NCBI GenBank assembly: GCA_025966355.1
Contig: JAICWZ010000101.1
Coordinates: forward strand, 1 to 6,834
DNA length: 6,834 nt
Reading direction: 5' to 3'
Source of the DNA: Thermomicrobiaceae bacterium
Lineage (GTDB): Bacteria; Chloroflexota; Chloroflexia; Thermomicrobiales; Thermomicrobiaceae
How positions within the stretch are numbered: the first letter of the stretch is position 1; every line of letters begins with the position of its first letter. Position numbers and translations under genes: made by a program. The notes under the pieces are model-generated. The model was not told the origin of the DNA, made no database searches, and saw only the letters and a program-made list of their open reading frames with translations. Below, piece after piece: positions 1 to 5,331 of this stretch.

Positions 1-568
1 CGATACCGATGATGGCTATGGACTCTCGAACGCGGCCAAGCATTTCATCGCCGGTCAGCTCAAGCATGCGCGCGCCATGACGGCCGTGCTGGCGCCGCTG
101 GTCAATTCCTACCGGCGACTGGTGCCCGGTTTCGAGGCTCCGGTCTACGTCAGCTGGGCACGTCAGAACCGTTCGGCGCTCATCCGCATTCCGGCACTCC
201 GCGCCGGTCGCACCCCGGCGACCCGCATCGAGCTGCGCTGCCCCGATCCCTCGGCCAATCCGTATCTCGCCTACACCGTCATGCTGGCAGCCGGGCTCGA
301 TGGCATCGAGAACGAACTGCCGCTACCGGAGCCGGTCGAAGAGAATCTCTACCATTTCACCGAAGAAGATCTGCGCCGCCGCAATGTCGCAACCCTCCCG
401 GCCACACTCGGCGAGGCGATCGCTGAGTTGGAGCAGGACGACGTCTTGCGCGACGCGCTCGGCGAGCACGTCTTCGAGCGACTCATCGAAGCGCAAAAGC
501 AGGAGTGGGACGCCTTCCGGCGTCACGTCAGCAGCTGGGAAGTCGACCGCTACCTGCAAACCTACTAA
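1..568 (+). CDS. glnA: Glutamine synthetase, type I (C-terminal part)
   Basis: Glutamine synthetase makes glutamine from glutamate, ammonia and ATP in the cytoplasm, as a dodecamer. Reading from base 2, the frame is open to a TAA stop and gives 188 residues, about the last two fifths of a usual 440-450 residue enzyme; the start lies before the window. Visible family motifs are FIAGQLKHA, the active-site block NRSALIRIP, and RIELRCPDPSANPYLAY followed by MLAAGLDGI. The tail (LPATLGEAI, then ALGEHVFERLIEAQKQEWD and a final YLQTY) resembles the Bacillus/GSI-alpha type, whose activity is controlled by feedback and protein partners, rather than the adenylylated GSI-beta type. The segment NLYHFTEEDL lies where the E. 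coli adenylylation tyrosine would be, so a tyrosine is present but the surrounding sequence is not of the beta type. A strong terminator follows 20 bases after the stop, so this is the last gene of its transcript. Confidence 0.96.
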   Translation, partial: DTDDGYGLSNAAKHFIAGQLKHARAMTAVLAPLVNSYRRLVPGFEAPVYVSWARQNRSALIRIPALRAGRTPATRIELRCPDPSANPYLAYTVMLAAGLDGIENELPLPEPVEENLYHFTEEDLRRRNVATLPATLGEAIAELEQDDVLRDALGEHVFERLIEAQKQEWDAFRRHVSSWEVDRYLQTY

Positions 569-588
569 CCTCGCATACTCCGGATCCC

Positions 589-629
589 ACACAAACGGGG
601 GGCGCTTCTGCTCCCCGTTTGTGTTTCTT
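589..629 (+). terminator. Rho-independent terminator of glnA
   Basis: A perfect 11-bp GC-rich stem (CACAAACGGGG at 590-600 with CCCCGTTTGTG at 613-623, plus an outer A-T pair) encloses a 12-nt loop and is followed by TTTCTT. It lies just after the glutamine synthetase stop codon. Confidence 0.92.
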
Positions 630-718
630 GGATAGTGTTCGAAGAACTCAATGGCCAGTGTCAATGCCGGTTTCGTGTGCACGCCCGCACCTTCGAGCAG
701 CACATTGTTGCCCGGCCT

Positions 719-771
719 ACGCCCTGGGATAAATCCACAAGGCTAAGAAGACGAAGTCCACTAAAGGGACT
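719..771 (+). repeat. Left arm of inverted repeat
   Basis: It begins with ACGCCCTGGGAT and ends GACGAAGTCC-ACTAAA-GGGACT. The end can fold into a 5-bp hairpin (755-759 with 767-771). It pairs with 939-991 at 51 of 53 positions. The same outer blocks in the same order recur at 5267-5331. Confidence 0.88.
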
Positions 772-938
772 TGACATGCGTACGTTCGTTGTATCCCGCG
801 CTGTTCGTCACCTTATCATGCTGGATCCGCAACCGAAGCATCTCTCTCGGGTTCCAAATAATGCCGCAGAACGAGATGGAAAGCCTTCAAGGCGGTTCAG
901 GTTGACAACGAAGCGTTAGAATCACGCGTATACAGTTC

Positions 939-991
939 AGTCCCTTTGGTGGACTTCGTCTTCTTAGCCCTGTGGATTTATCCCAGGGCGT
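939..991 (-). repeat. Right arm of inverted repeat
   Basis: Reverse complement of the left arm with two substitutions (positions 948 and 970, opposite 762 and 740). One of these lies in the loop of the arm's AGTCC...GGACT hairpin, so the small stem is kept. The outer edge decays gradually after position 991. Confidence 0.88.
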
Positions 992-1034
992 CGGTCGAGC
1001 GCGGACGTGTTTGAGGAAACGCCCTGACGGTTGG

Positions 1035-1064
1035 TTCACAACGGCTCCACGCTGGTCGTATGTT
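1035..1064 (+). promoter_or_regulatory. Candidate promoter of the PPOX gene
   Basis: TTCACA (1035-1040, one mismatch to the -35 consensus), an 18-bp spacer and TATGTT (1059-1064, four of six to the -10 consensus) precede the gene by about 90 bases. It lies just outside the right arm of the inverted repeat. This is a pattern match only. Confidence 0.35.
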
Positions 1065-1151
1065 TCCCATTCTCCATCCGGGAACAACAATTCCGGTGCG
1101 TCGGTTGAACCGAACACGACTTCGTGCCGATGAAAGGACAACGACGACGAT

Positions 1152-1565
1152 ATGGTCGACAACAGCAAGACCGGCCGGTTGGCCGCGCAGAAACTCCGTG
1201 ACGAAGAGGTCATCTGGCTCACGACGGTCAGCCCGAAGGGTCAGCCGGAGTCGGTGCCGGTCTGGTTCTACTGGGATGGCGAGACGGTGCTGATCTATTC
1301 GCAGCCGAACAAGCCGAAGGTGCGGAATATCGAAGCGAACCCACGCGTCGCCCTCAATTTCAACACCGATCCGCAGGGAAATCAGGTCGTTCGCCTGAGC
1401 GGTCGCGCCACGATCGATCCGAACGCCCCCAAAGCGACCGGGGTGCCGGGCATGATCGACAAATACCGCGAGAGCTTCAAACGACTCGGCGCGACGCCGG
1501 AGCAGTTCGCCGATGGCTACTCCGTCGCCATCCAGATCAGGCCGACGAAGGTGACGGCGTTTTAG
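1152..1565 (+). CDS. PPOX-class F420-dependent oxidoreductase (Rv3369-like)
   Basis: A 137-residue protein with the split beta-barrel fold of the pyridoxamine-phosphate-oxidase-like superfamily. Sequence marks are WLTTVSPKGQPESVPVWF (residues 22-39), the strand YWDGETVLIYS, then KPKVRNIEANPRVALNF (54-70) and VVRLSGRATI (79-88). This pattern fits the small actinobacterial/Chloroflexota family typified by Rv3369, thought to use deazaflavin F420; substrates are largely unknown. The length is normal and the protein complete. The ATG is fixed by an in-frame TGA at 1131-1133, and GAAAGGA at 1132-1138 is a possible, rather distant (13 nt) ribosome site. It converges with pdxH, leaving 15 bases between the stop codons. 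Use of F420 rather than FMN is inferred from family resemblance and cannot be proved from sequence here. Confidence 0.9.
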   Translation: MVDNSKTGRLAAQKLRDEEVIWLTTVSPKGQPESVPVWFYWDGETVLIYSQPNKPKVRNIEANPRVALNFNTDPQGNQVVRLSGRATIDPNAPKATGVPGMIDKYRESFKRLGATPEQFADGYSVAIQIRPTKVTAF

Positions 1566-1580
1566 CCCACAACCTCGACG

Positions 1581-2246
1581 CTACGGCGAGAGCCGCTCGA
1601 TCTGCCAGCTGCCATCGGGTTGCAGTGAATAGCGCAGGCGGTCGTGCAGGCGGCTGGGGCGGCCCTGCCAGAACTCAAAGGAGAGGGGAGTGACGCGGAA
1701 GCCACCCCAGTAGGCGGGCAGCGGCACCTCACCCTCGCCATATTCCGCTTCGAGCTGGCGCAGGCGCGCTTCAAGCCATTCACGATTCGGGATGACGGTG
1801 CTCTGGTGCGAAGCGGCCGCGCCGAGCTGGCTGCCGGGTGCCCGGCTATGAAAATAGGCTTCCGACTCTTCGACACTGGTCCGTTCGACGGTGCCGTTGA
1901 TGCGGATCTGTCGCTGCAGCACATGCCAGTGGAAGAGAAGCGCCGCGCGCGGATTTTCGGTCAGCTCATGCCCCTTCTGGCTTTCGTAGTTGGTGTAAAA
2001 GACGAAGCCACGCTCGTCGAAGCCTTTGAGCAGTACCGTGCGAGCCGAGGGGATACCGTCCGGCGTCGCGGTCGCCACGGTCATGGCGTTCGCTTCGCTG
2101 CCACCCTGCGCCAACGCCTCACCGAGCCAGAGCGCGAACTGCTCGAAGGGATCCGCCGAAACATCTGCCTCATTGAGCGCCAGGTTCGGGTGTTCATAAT
2201 GAAGGCTGGCCAGCGAAACCTGCTCGGCTTTCGAGGAGCTACTCAT
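1581..2246 (-). CDS. pdxH: Pyridoxamine 5'-phosphate oxidase
   Basis: This FMN enzyme oxidises pyridoxamine- or pyridoxine-5'-phosphate to pyridoxal 5'-phosphate, the last step of PLP salvage. Match to the E. coli enzyme is evident throughout: RTVLLKGFDERGFVFYTN, NPRAALLFHWHVLQRQIRI, YFHSRAPGSQLGA, EVPLPAYWGGFRV, EFWQGRPSRLHDR and the terminal IERLSP. With the ATG at 2246 the protein has 221 residues. The FMN/PLP-contact residues R69, K74, Y131, R135, S139, R199 and H201 then sit exactly two positions after their E. coli counterparts (R67, K72, Y129, R133, S137, R197, H199), which supports this start. An in-frame GTG at 2282 would add 12 residues; neither start has a clear Shine-Dalgarno sequence. 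The gene is divergent from kynU, whose product needs PLP, and convergent with another split-barrel protein. Confidence 0.96.
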   Translation of the reverse strand: MSSSSKAEQVSLASLHYEHPNLALNEADVSADPFEQFALWLGEALAQGGSEANAMTVATATPDGIPSARTVLLKGFDERGFVFYTNYESQKGHELTENPRAALLFHWHVLQRQIRINGTVERTSVEESEAYFHSRAPGSQLGAAASHQSTVIPNREWLEARLRQLEAEYGEGEVPLPAYWGGFRVTPLSFEFWQGRPSRLHDRLRYSLQPDGSWQIERLSP

Positions 2247-2338
2247 GCCGCGACTCACACCATTTCTGTATTGATCCGCCACCAGTTCGGCGCGCCCGCG
2301 CCACCTTCATCCTACAGCAGAATGCGGTCTTGCGCGTA

Positions 2339-2353
2339 TCACTTTCAAAGTGA
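2339..2353. promoter_or_regulatory. Perfect 15-nt palindrome, candidate operator
   Basis: TCACTTT-C-AAAGTGA is a perfect 7-bp inverted repeat around one central base. It lies in the pdxH-kynU divergent intergenic region and its right half overlaps the -35 hexamer of the kynU promoter candidate. Such placement is typical of a repressor site for a dimeric regulator. The regulator is unknown and none is encoded in the window. Confidence 0.55.
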
Positions 2354-2377
2354 CAATCGAACGAAAGCCGGTATGAT
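2350..2377 (+). promoter_or_regulatory. Candidate sigma-70-like promoter of kynU operon
   Basis: GTGACA (2350-2355, five of six to TTGACA), a 16-bp spacer and TATGAT (2372-2377, five of six to TATAAT). Transcription would begin near 2384, leaving a leader of about 58 bases before the kynU ATG. The -35 shares four bases with the palindrome at 2339-2353. Confidence 0.6.
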
Positions 2378-2441
2378 TGGCTGATCCTGCTGCCGGTGTG
2401 CGGCGCGGAGCGATTCCACCGAGAGCAAGACGGAGGCACGG

Positions 2442-3746
2442 ATGCCAGATTCCCCCACCAACCTGCGATTCACCAGCGAAGCCCATGCACGCGAGCTGGA
2501 CGAACGCGACGCGCTGGCCCGTTTTCGCGAGCGCTTCTACCGACAGCCGGGCGTCATCTATCTCGATGGCAACTCGCTCGGGCTTCTCTCGAAAGATGCC
2601 GAAGACGCGGTGCTGAAGGCGCTGGCCGAATGGAAGAATCTTGGCATCAACGGCTGGCTGAAGGCCGATCCGCCCTGGTTCTTCCTCGGTGAGCAGCTTG
2701 GCGAACTCTCCGCACCGCTCTTCGGCGCAGGCGCGGACGAAGTCATCGTCACCGGCACCACCACCGTCAACTTGCACAATCTGGTCGCGACCTTTTACCG
2801 GCCGTCCGGCACGCGTCGGAAGATCATCGCCACCGAACTCGATTTCCCCTCCGATGTTTACGCGCTGCGCAGCCAGATCGCGCTTCAACATGGCGATCAG
2901 GAGTCCGATCTCGTGCTGGTGCCGAGTTGCGACGGTCGCACCGTGAGTGAAGACGACCTGATCGCCGCCATGAGCGACGAGGTCGCACTGGTATTGCTGC
3001 CGTCGGTCTTCTATCGCTCCGGACAACTGCTCGATATGGCGCGCCTGACCGCCGCTGCCCACGAGCACGACATCCCGATCGGCTTCGATTGCGCCCATTC
3101 GGCCGGTGTCATTCCGCATCGCTTCGATGAATGGGGCGTAGATTTCGCCTTCTGGTGCAACTACAAGTATCTCAACGCCGGTCCCGGCAGCGTCGGTGGT
3201 CTTTATGTCAATCGAAAGCATTTCGACAGACTGCCTGGGCTGAGCGGCTGGTGGGGTTATCAGAAAGAGCGCCAGTTCGACATGCTGCACAGCTGGGAAA
3301 GCGCGGCCGGTGCCGGTGCCTGGCAGATCAGCACGATCCCGGTCCTCTCGGCGGCGCCATTGATCGGCTCGCTGCGCATCATCGGCGAGGCGGGCATCGA
3401 GAAATTGCGCGCCACCTCACTGGCGCAGACCGACTACCTGATGGAGATGATCGAGCGCTCGGGTCTGACGAATCAAGATTATGGCTACCGAATCGGCACA
3501 CCGCGCGAGCCGGAGCGTCGCGGCGGGCATGTGGCCGTCGAGCACGAGCACGGTCCGCAGATCGCGCGGGCGCTCAAGGCGCGCAACGTCATCCCCGACT
3601 TCCGGCCGCCGAACATCGTGCGTCTGGCGCCGATCCCTTTGTATACGTCGTATCACGAACTCTGGCAGGTGGTGCAGCATCTGCGCGAGATCATCAGTAG
3701 TGGCGACTATCGGAAGCTCGACGCCGGTCGCGAGATGGTGGCTTAG
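2442..3746 (+). CDS. kynU: Kynureninase
   Basis: This PLP-dependent fold-type I enzyme cleaves L-kynurenine to anthranilate and alanine (also 3-hydroxykynurenine to 3-hydroxyanthranilate) in tryptophan breakdown. The 434-residue protein shows the family blocks in order: IYLDGNSLGLL (39-49), TGTTTVNLHNL (104-114, phosphate-binding region), ELDFPSDVYAL (132-142), FDCAHSAG (215-222, with D216 and H219), WCNYKYLNAGPG (238-249), and SGWWG (268-272). By family comparison the Schiff-base lysine is K242, preceded by Y241; the pattern C-tail RPPNIVRLAPIPLYTSY (388-404) is also typical. GGAGG at 2432-2436, 5 nt before the ATG, decides the start. It heads a probable operon with the GNAT gene (7-nt gap) and tag. 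No tryptophan dioxygenase, kynurenine formamidase or anthranilate-using gene is visible, so the kynurenine source or the fate of anthranilate is not shown here. Confidence 0.96.
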   Translation: MPDSPTNLRFTSEAHARELDERDALARFRERFYRQPGVIYLDGNSLGLLSKDAEDAVLKALAEWKNLGINGWLKADPPWFFLGEQLGELSAPLFGAGADEVIVTGTTTVNLHNLVATFYRPSGTRRKIIATELDFPSDVYALRSQIALQHGDQESDLVLVPSCDGRTVSEDDLIAAMSDEVALVLLPSVFYRSGQLLDMARLTAAAHEHDIPIGFDCAHSAGVIPHRFDEWGVDFAFWCNYKYLNAGPGSVGGLYVNRKHFDRLPGLSGWWGYQKERQFDMLHSWESAAGAGAWQISTIPVLSAAPLIGSLRIIGEAGIEKLRATSLAQTDYLMEMIERSGLTNQDYGYRIGTPREPERRGGHVAVEHEHGPQIARALKARNVIPDFRPPNIVRLAPIPLYTSYHELWQVVQHLREIISSGDYRKLDAGREMVA

Positions 3747-3753
3747 GGGTCAG

Positions 3754-4662
3754 GTGGCAGCCTCCGACGTTGCCTATCGACCGGCGACCGATGCCGATAC
3801 CCGCGCCATCAACGAGGTCGGTGAGCGTGCCTTCGATGACCTCGCGCGACGGCACGGCTGGAGCGACACGCCGATCGACGAGGCCGGGATCGAGCGCGAA
3901 CTGGAGGCGCAGTGCTCGCTCTATCGCCATCTCTCCGAGACGGCCGATCAGTTCTGGGTCGCGGAGCAGCAGGGTCGAATCGTTGGCGTTGCCCGCTCGA
4001 TCGTGCGCGGCGATCTACGCGAGCTGACCGAACTCTTCGTGCTGCCGGACGCGCAGGGCATCGGCATCGGTGCCGAACTGCTGCGACGCGCCTTTCCCAA
4101 GAAGACGTCGGAGACCCGCTGCATCCTTTCGACGCCGGATCTGCCAGCGCTGGCATGCTATCTGAAGGCCGGGGTCGCCATTCGCTTTCCGAACTACGGC
4201 TTCGCGCGACCGCCGCGGGATGCGCCGCTTTCAACCGATCTCAGCTTCGAACCGCTCACAGGCCGCAAGGAGATGTTGCAGGCGCTCGACGAGATCGACG
4301 ATGTCGTGCTCGGGCATCGCAGAACCGTCGATCATCGCTGGCTGGTGGCGGATCGGCCAGGGTGGATCTATCGGCGTCAGGGTAACGTGGCCGGCTACGG
4401 CTACGCCGGTCGGCAGAGCGGGCCGTTCGCGCTCCTCGATCCAGCCGATTTTCCCGTGGTGCTGGCGCATGCCGAAGCGATGGTCGCGCGTGCCGGGCAC
4501 GAGACGTTCAGCGTCGTCGTGCCGATGATGAACGAATCCGCGATCGCCCATCTGCTCGGGCGCGGTTTCCGGCTCGACCCGTTTTTCTCGTACCTGATGA
4601 GCGATAAGCCGTTCGGCCGTTTCGCGCAGTACATCGAAACGACCCCGACCTTCTTTCTTTAA
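3754..4662 (+). CDS. Two-domain GNAT-family N-acetyltransferase
   Basis: A 302-residue protein, probably moving an acetyl group from acetyl-CoA to an unknown amine. The N-terminal GNAT domain (about residues 6-150) has the central strand FWVAEQQGRIVGVA, then LTELFVLPDAQGIGIGAELL, where Q101-G102-x-G104-x-G106 is the classical acetyl-CoA pyrophosphate loop. The C-terminal half (about 165-290) looks like a second, degenerate GNAT fold: GNVAGYGYAG, a GPFALLDPADF segment, and AIAHLLGRGFRLD near the end; it lacks a QxxGxG loop. The start is GTG at 3754, seven bases past the kynU stop, with AGGGG at 3745-3749 as ribosome site; the longer reading frame upstream lies in kynU out of frame and is not coding-like. 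The tight spacing argues for translational coupling and a link to kynU, but the substrate cannot be named. The stop codon sits in a 12-nt palindrome (4655-4666). Confidence 0.85.
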   Translation: MAASDVAYRPATDADTRAINEVGERAFDDLARRHGWSDTPIDEAGIERELEAQCSLYRHLSETADQFWVAEQQGRIVGVARSIVRGDLRELTELFVLPDAQGIGIGAELLRRAFPKKTSETRCILSTPDLPALACYLKAGVAIRFPNYGFARPPRDAPLSTDLSFEPLTGRKEMLQALDEIDDVVLGHRRTVDHRWLVADRPGWIYRRQGNVAGYGYAGRQSGPFALLDPADFPVVLAHAEAMVARAGHETFSVVVPMMNESAIAHLLGRGFRLDPFFSYLMSDKPFGRFAQYIETTPTFFL

Positions 4663-4687
4663 AGAAGAGCCGACGAAAGGAGCGCCC

Positions 4688-5260
4688 ATGTCGACCACCG
4701 TGCAGCGCTGCGTTTGGGCGGGCAGCGACCCGCTGATGGTCGCCTATCACGACGAGGAGTGGGGCGTCCCTTGCTACGACGACGACGAACTCTTCGAGCG
4801 GCTGATGCTCGAAGGCTTCCAGGCGGGGCTTTCCTGGTCGACGATCCTCAACAAACGCGAGAATTTTCGCCACGCGTTTCATAACTGGGAGGCCCGGAGG
4901 ATCGCGGCCTATAGCGACGCTGATATCGCTCGACTGCTGGCCAATCCCGGCATCGTCCGCAACCGACTGAAGGTGAACGGCGCCGTGCGCAACGCTCGCG
5001 CCTTCCTCGAACTCCAGCAGGCCGAGGGCGGCTTCTCGCGCTTCATCTGGTCGTTCACCGGCGGCGCTCCGCTCGCGCGCACCGAGCCGCTACGTGAGAA
5101 CCTGACGCACTCACCCGAATCCGACGCGCTCTCGAAGGCGCTGAAGAAGCGCGGCTTCACCTTCGTCGGCACCACCATCTGCTACGCCTTCATGCAAAGC
5201 GTCGGCATGGTCAACGACCACAGCGAGGAGTGCTTTCGGTATGCGGAGTTGAGCGGATAA
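4688..5260 (+). CDS. tag: DNA-3-methyladenine glycosylase I
   Basis: This base-excision repair enzyme removes 3-methyladenine from alkylated DNA. The 190-residue protein is complete and matches the E. coli Tag layout with a constant offset of +4. The zinc ligands are C8, H21, H178 and C182 (E. coli C4, H17, H175 and C179; offset +3 for the last pair). The base-pocket residues are Y20, E42 and W50. Other marks are RCVWAGSDPLM, YHDEEWGVP, LEGFQAGLSW and FVGTTICYAFMQSVGMVNDH. AAAGGAG at 4676-4682, five bases before the ATG, fixes the start. It follows the GNAT gene by 25 bases and is probably the last gene of the kynU transcript. I see no functional link between alkylation repair and kynurenine breakdown, so its membership in the operon may be fortuitous. 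Confidence 0.96.
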   Translation: MSTTVQRCVWAGSDPLMVAYHDEEWGVPCYDDDELFERLMLEGFQAGLSWSTILNKRENFRHAFHNWEARRIAAYSDADIARLLANPGIVRNRLKVNGAVRNARAFLELQQAEGGFSRFIWSFTGGAPLARTEPLRENLTHSPESDALSKALKKRGFTFVGTTICYAFMQSVGMVNDHSEECFRYAELSG

Positions 5261-5266
5261 CGTCCG

Positions 5267-5331
5267 CGCCTGGGATCGACGGCGCCGGGACCGAGGTCCC
5301 GGTCTCCGTAGACGAAGTCCCAGCGGGGACT
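5267..5331 (+). repeat. Diverged third copy of the repeat, with two hairpins
   Basis: This site opens with CGCCTGGGAT (5267-5276) and closes with GACGAAGTCC-CAGC-GGGGACT (5311-5331), matching the two ends of the left arm at 720-771 in the same order and orientation; the middle differs. It holds two hairpins: CCGGGAC-CGAG-GTCCCGG (5285-5302) and AGTCCC-AGCG-GGGACT (5316-5331). It fills the gap between the convergent tag and epimerase genes and may act as a two-way terminator, although no T-run follows. Its end overlaps the epimerase stop codon (5330-5332). Confidence 0.6.

Larger units (their letters stand above)
710..1000. repeat. Inverted-repeat element, MITE-like, non-coding
   Basis: Two long arms in opposite orientation (710-771 and 939-1000) match at 57 of 62 positions. 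The core, 719-771 against 939-991, has only 2 mismatches in 53. They enclose 167 bp with no convincing gene and no recognisable transposase. The inner ends show weak further symmetry: ACGTTCGTTGT near 782-792 mirrors ACAACGAAGCGT at 905-916. Each arm also contains its own small hairpin (AGTCC...GGACT). I see no obvious target-site duplication just outside the arms. It could be a non-autonomous transposon relic or two copies of a dispersed repeat that inserted head to head. The perfect TTGACA hexamers at 771-776 and 902-907 lack a good -10 at normal spacing. Confidence 0.85.

Noticed and set aside
771..934. TTGACA hexamers inside the inverted repeat element as promoters
   Set aside because: Neither has an acceptable -10 at 16-18 bp spacing (nearest candidates are at 15 and 21 bp), so I do not call promoters.
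635..1222. Short open frames on both strands sharing the peptide ARPTPWDKST (635-919 + and 887-1222 -)
   Set aside because: The shared peptide arises only because the two arms of the inverted repeat are mirror copies. There is no good ribosome site or family match, so these are not genes.
1644..2384. Long + strand open frame (246 codons) opposite pdxH
   Set aside because: It lies antisense to a clearly recognisable complete PdxH and resembles no known protein; high GC content produces such shadows.
2307..3290. Long - strand open frame (327 codons) opposite kynU
   Set aside because: It is antisense to well-conserved kynureninase motifs and has no recognisable domain.
3481..3753. Upstream extension of the GNAT frame into kynU
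   Set aside because: The extension is arginine/serine-rich out-of-frame translation of kynU. The GTG at 3754 has a ribosome site and starts right at the GNAT domain.
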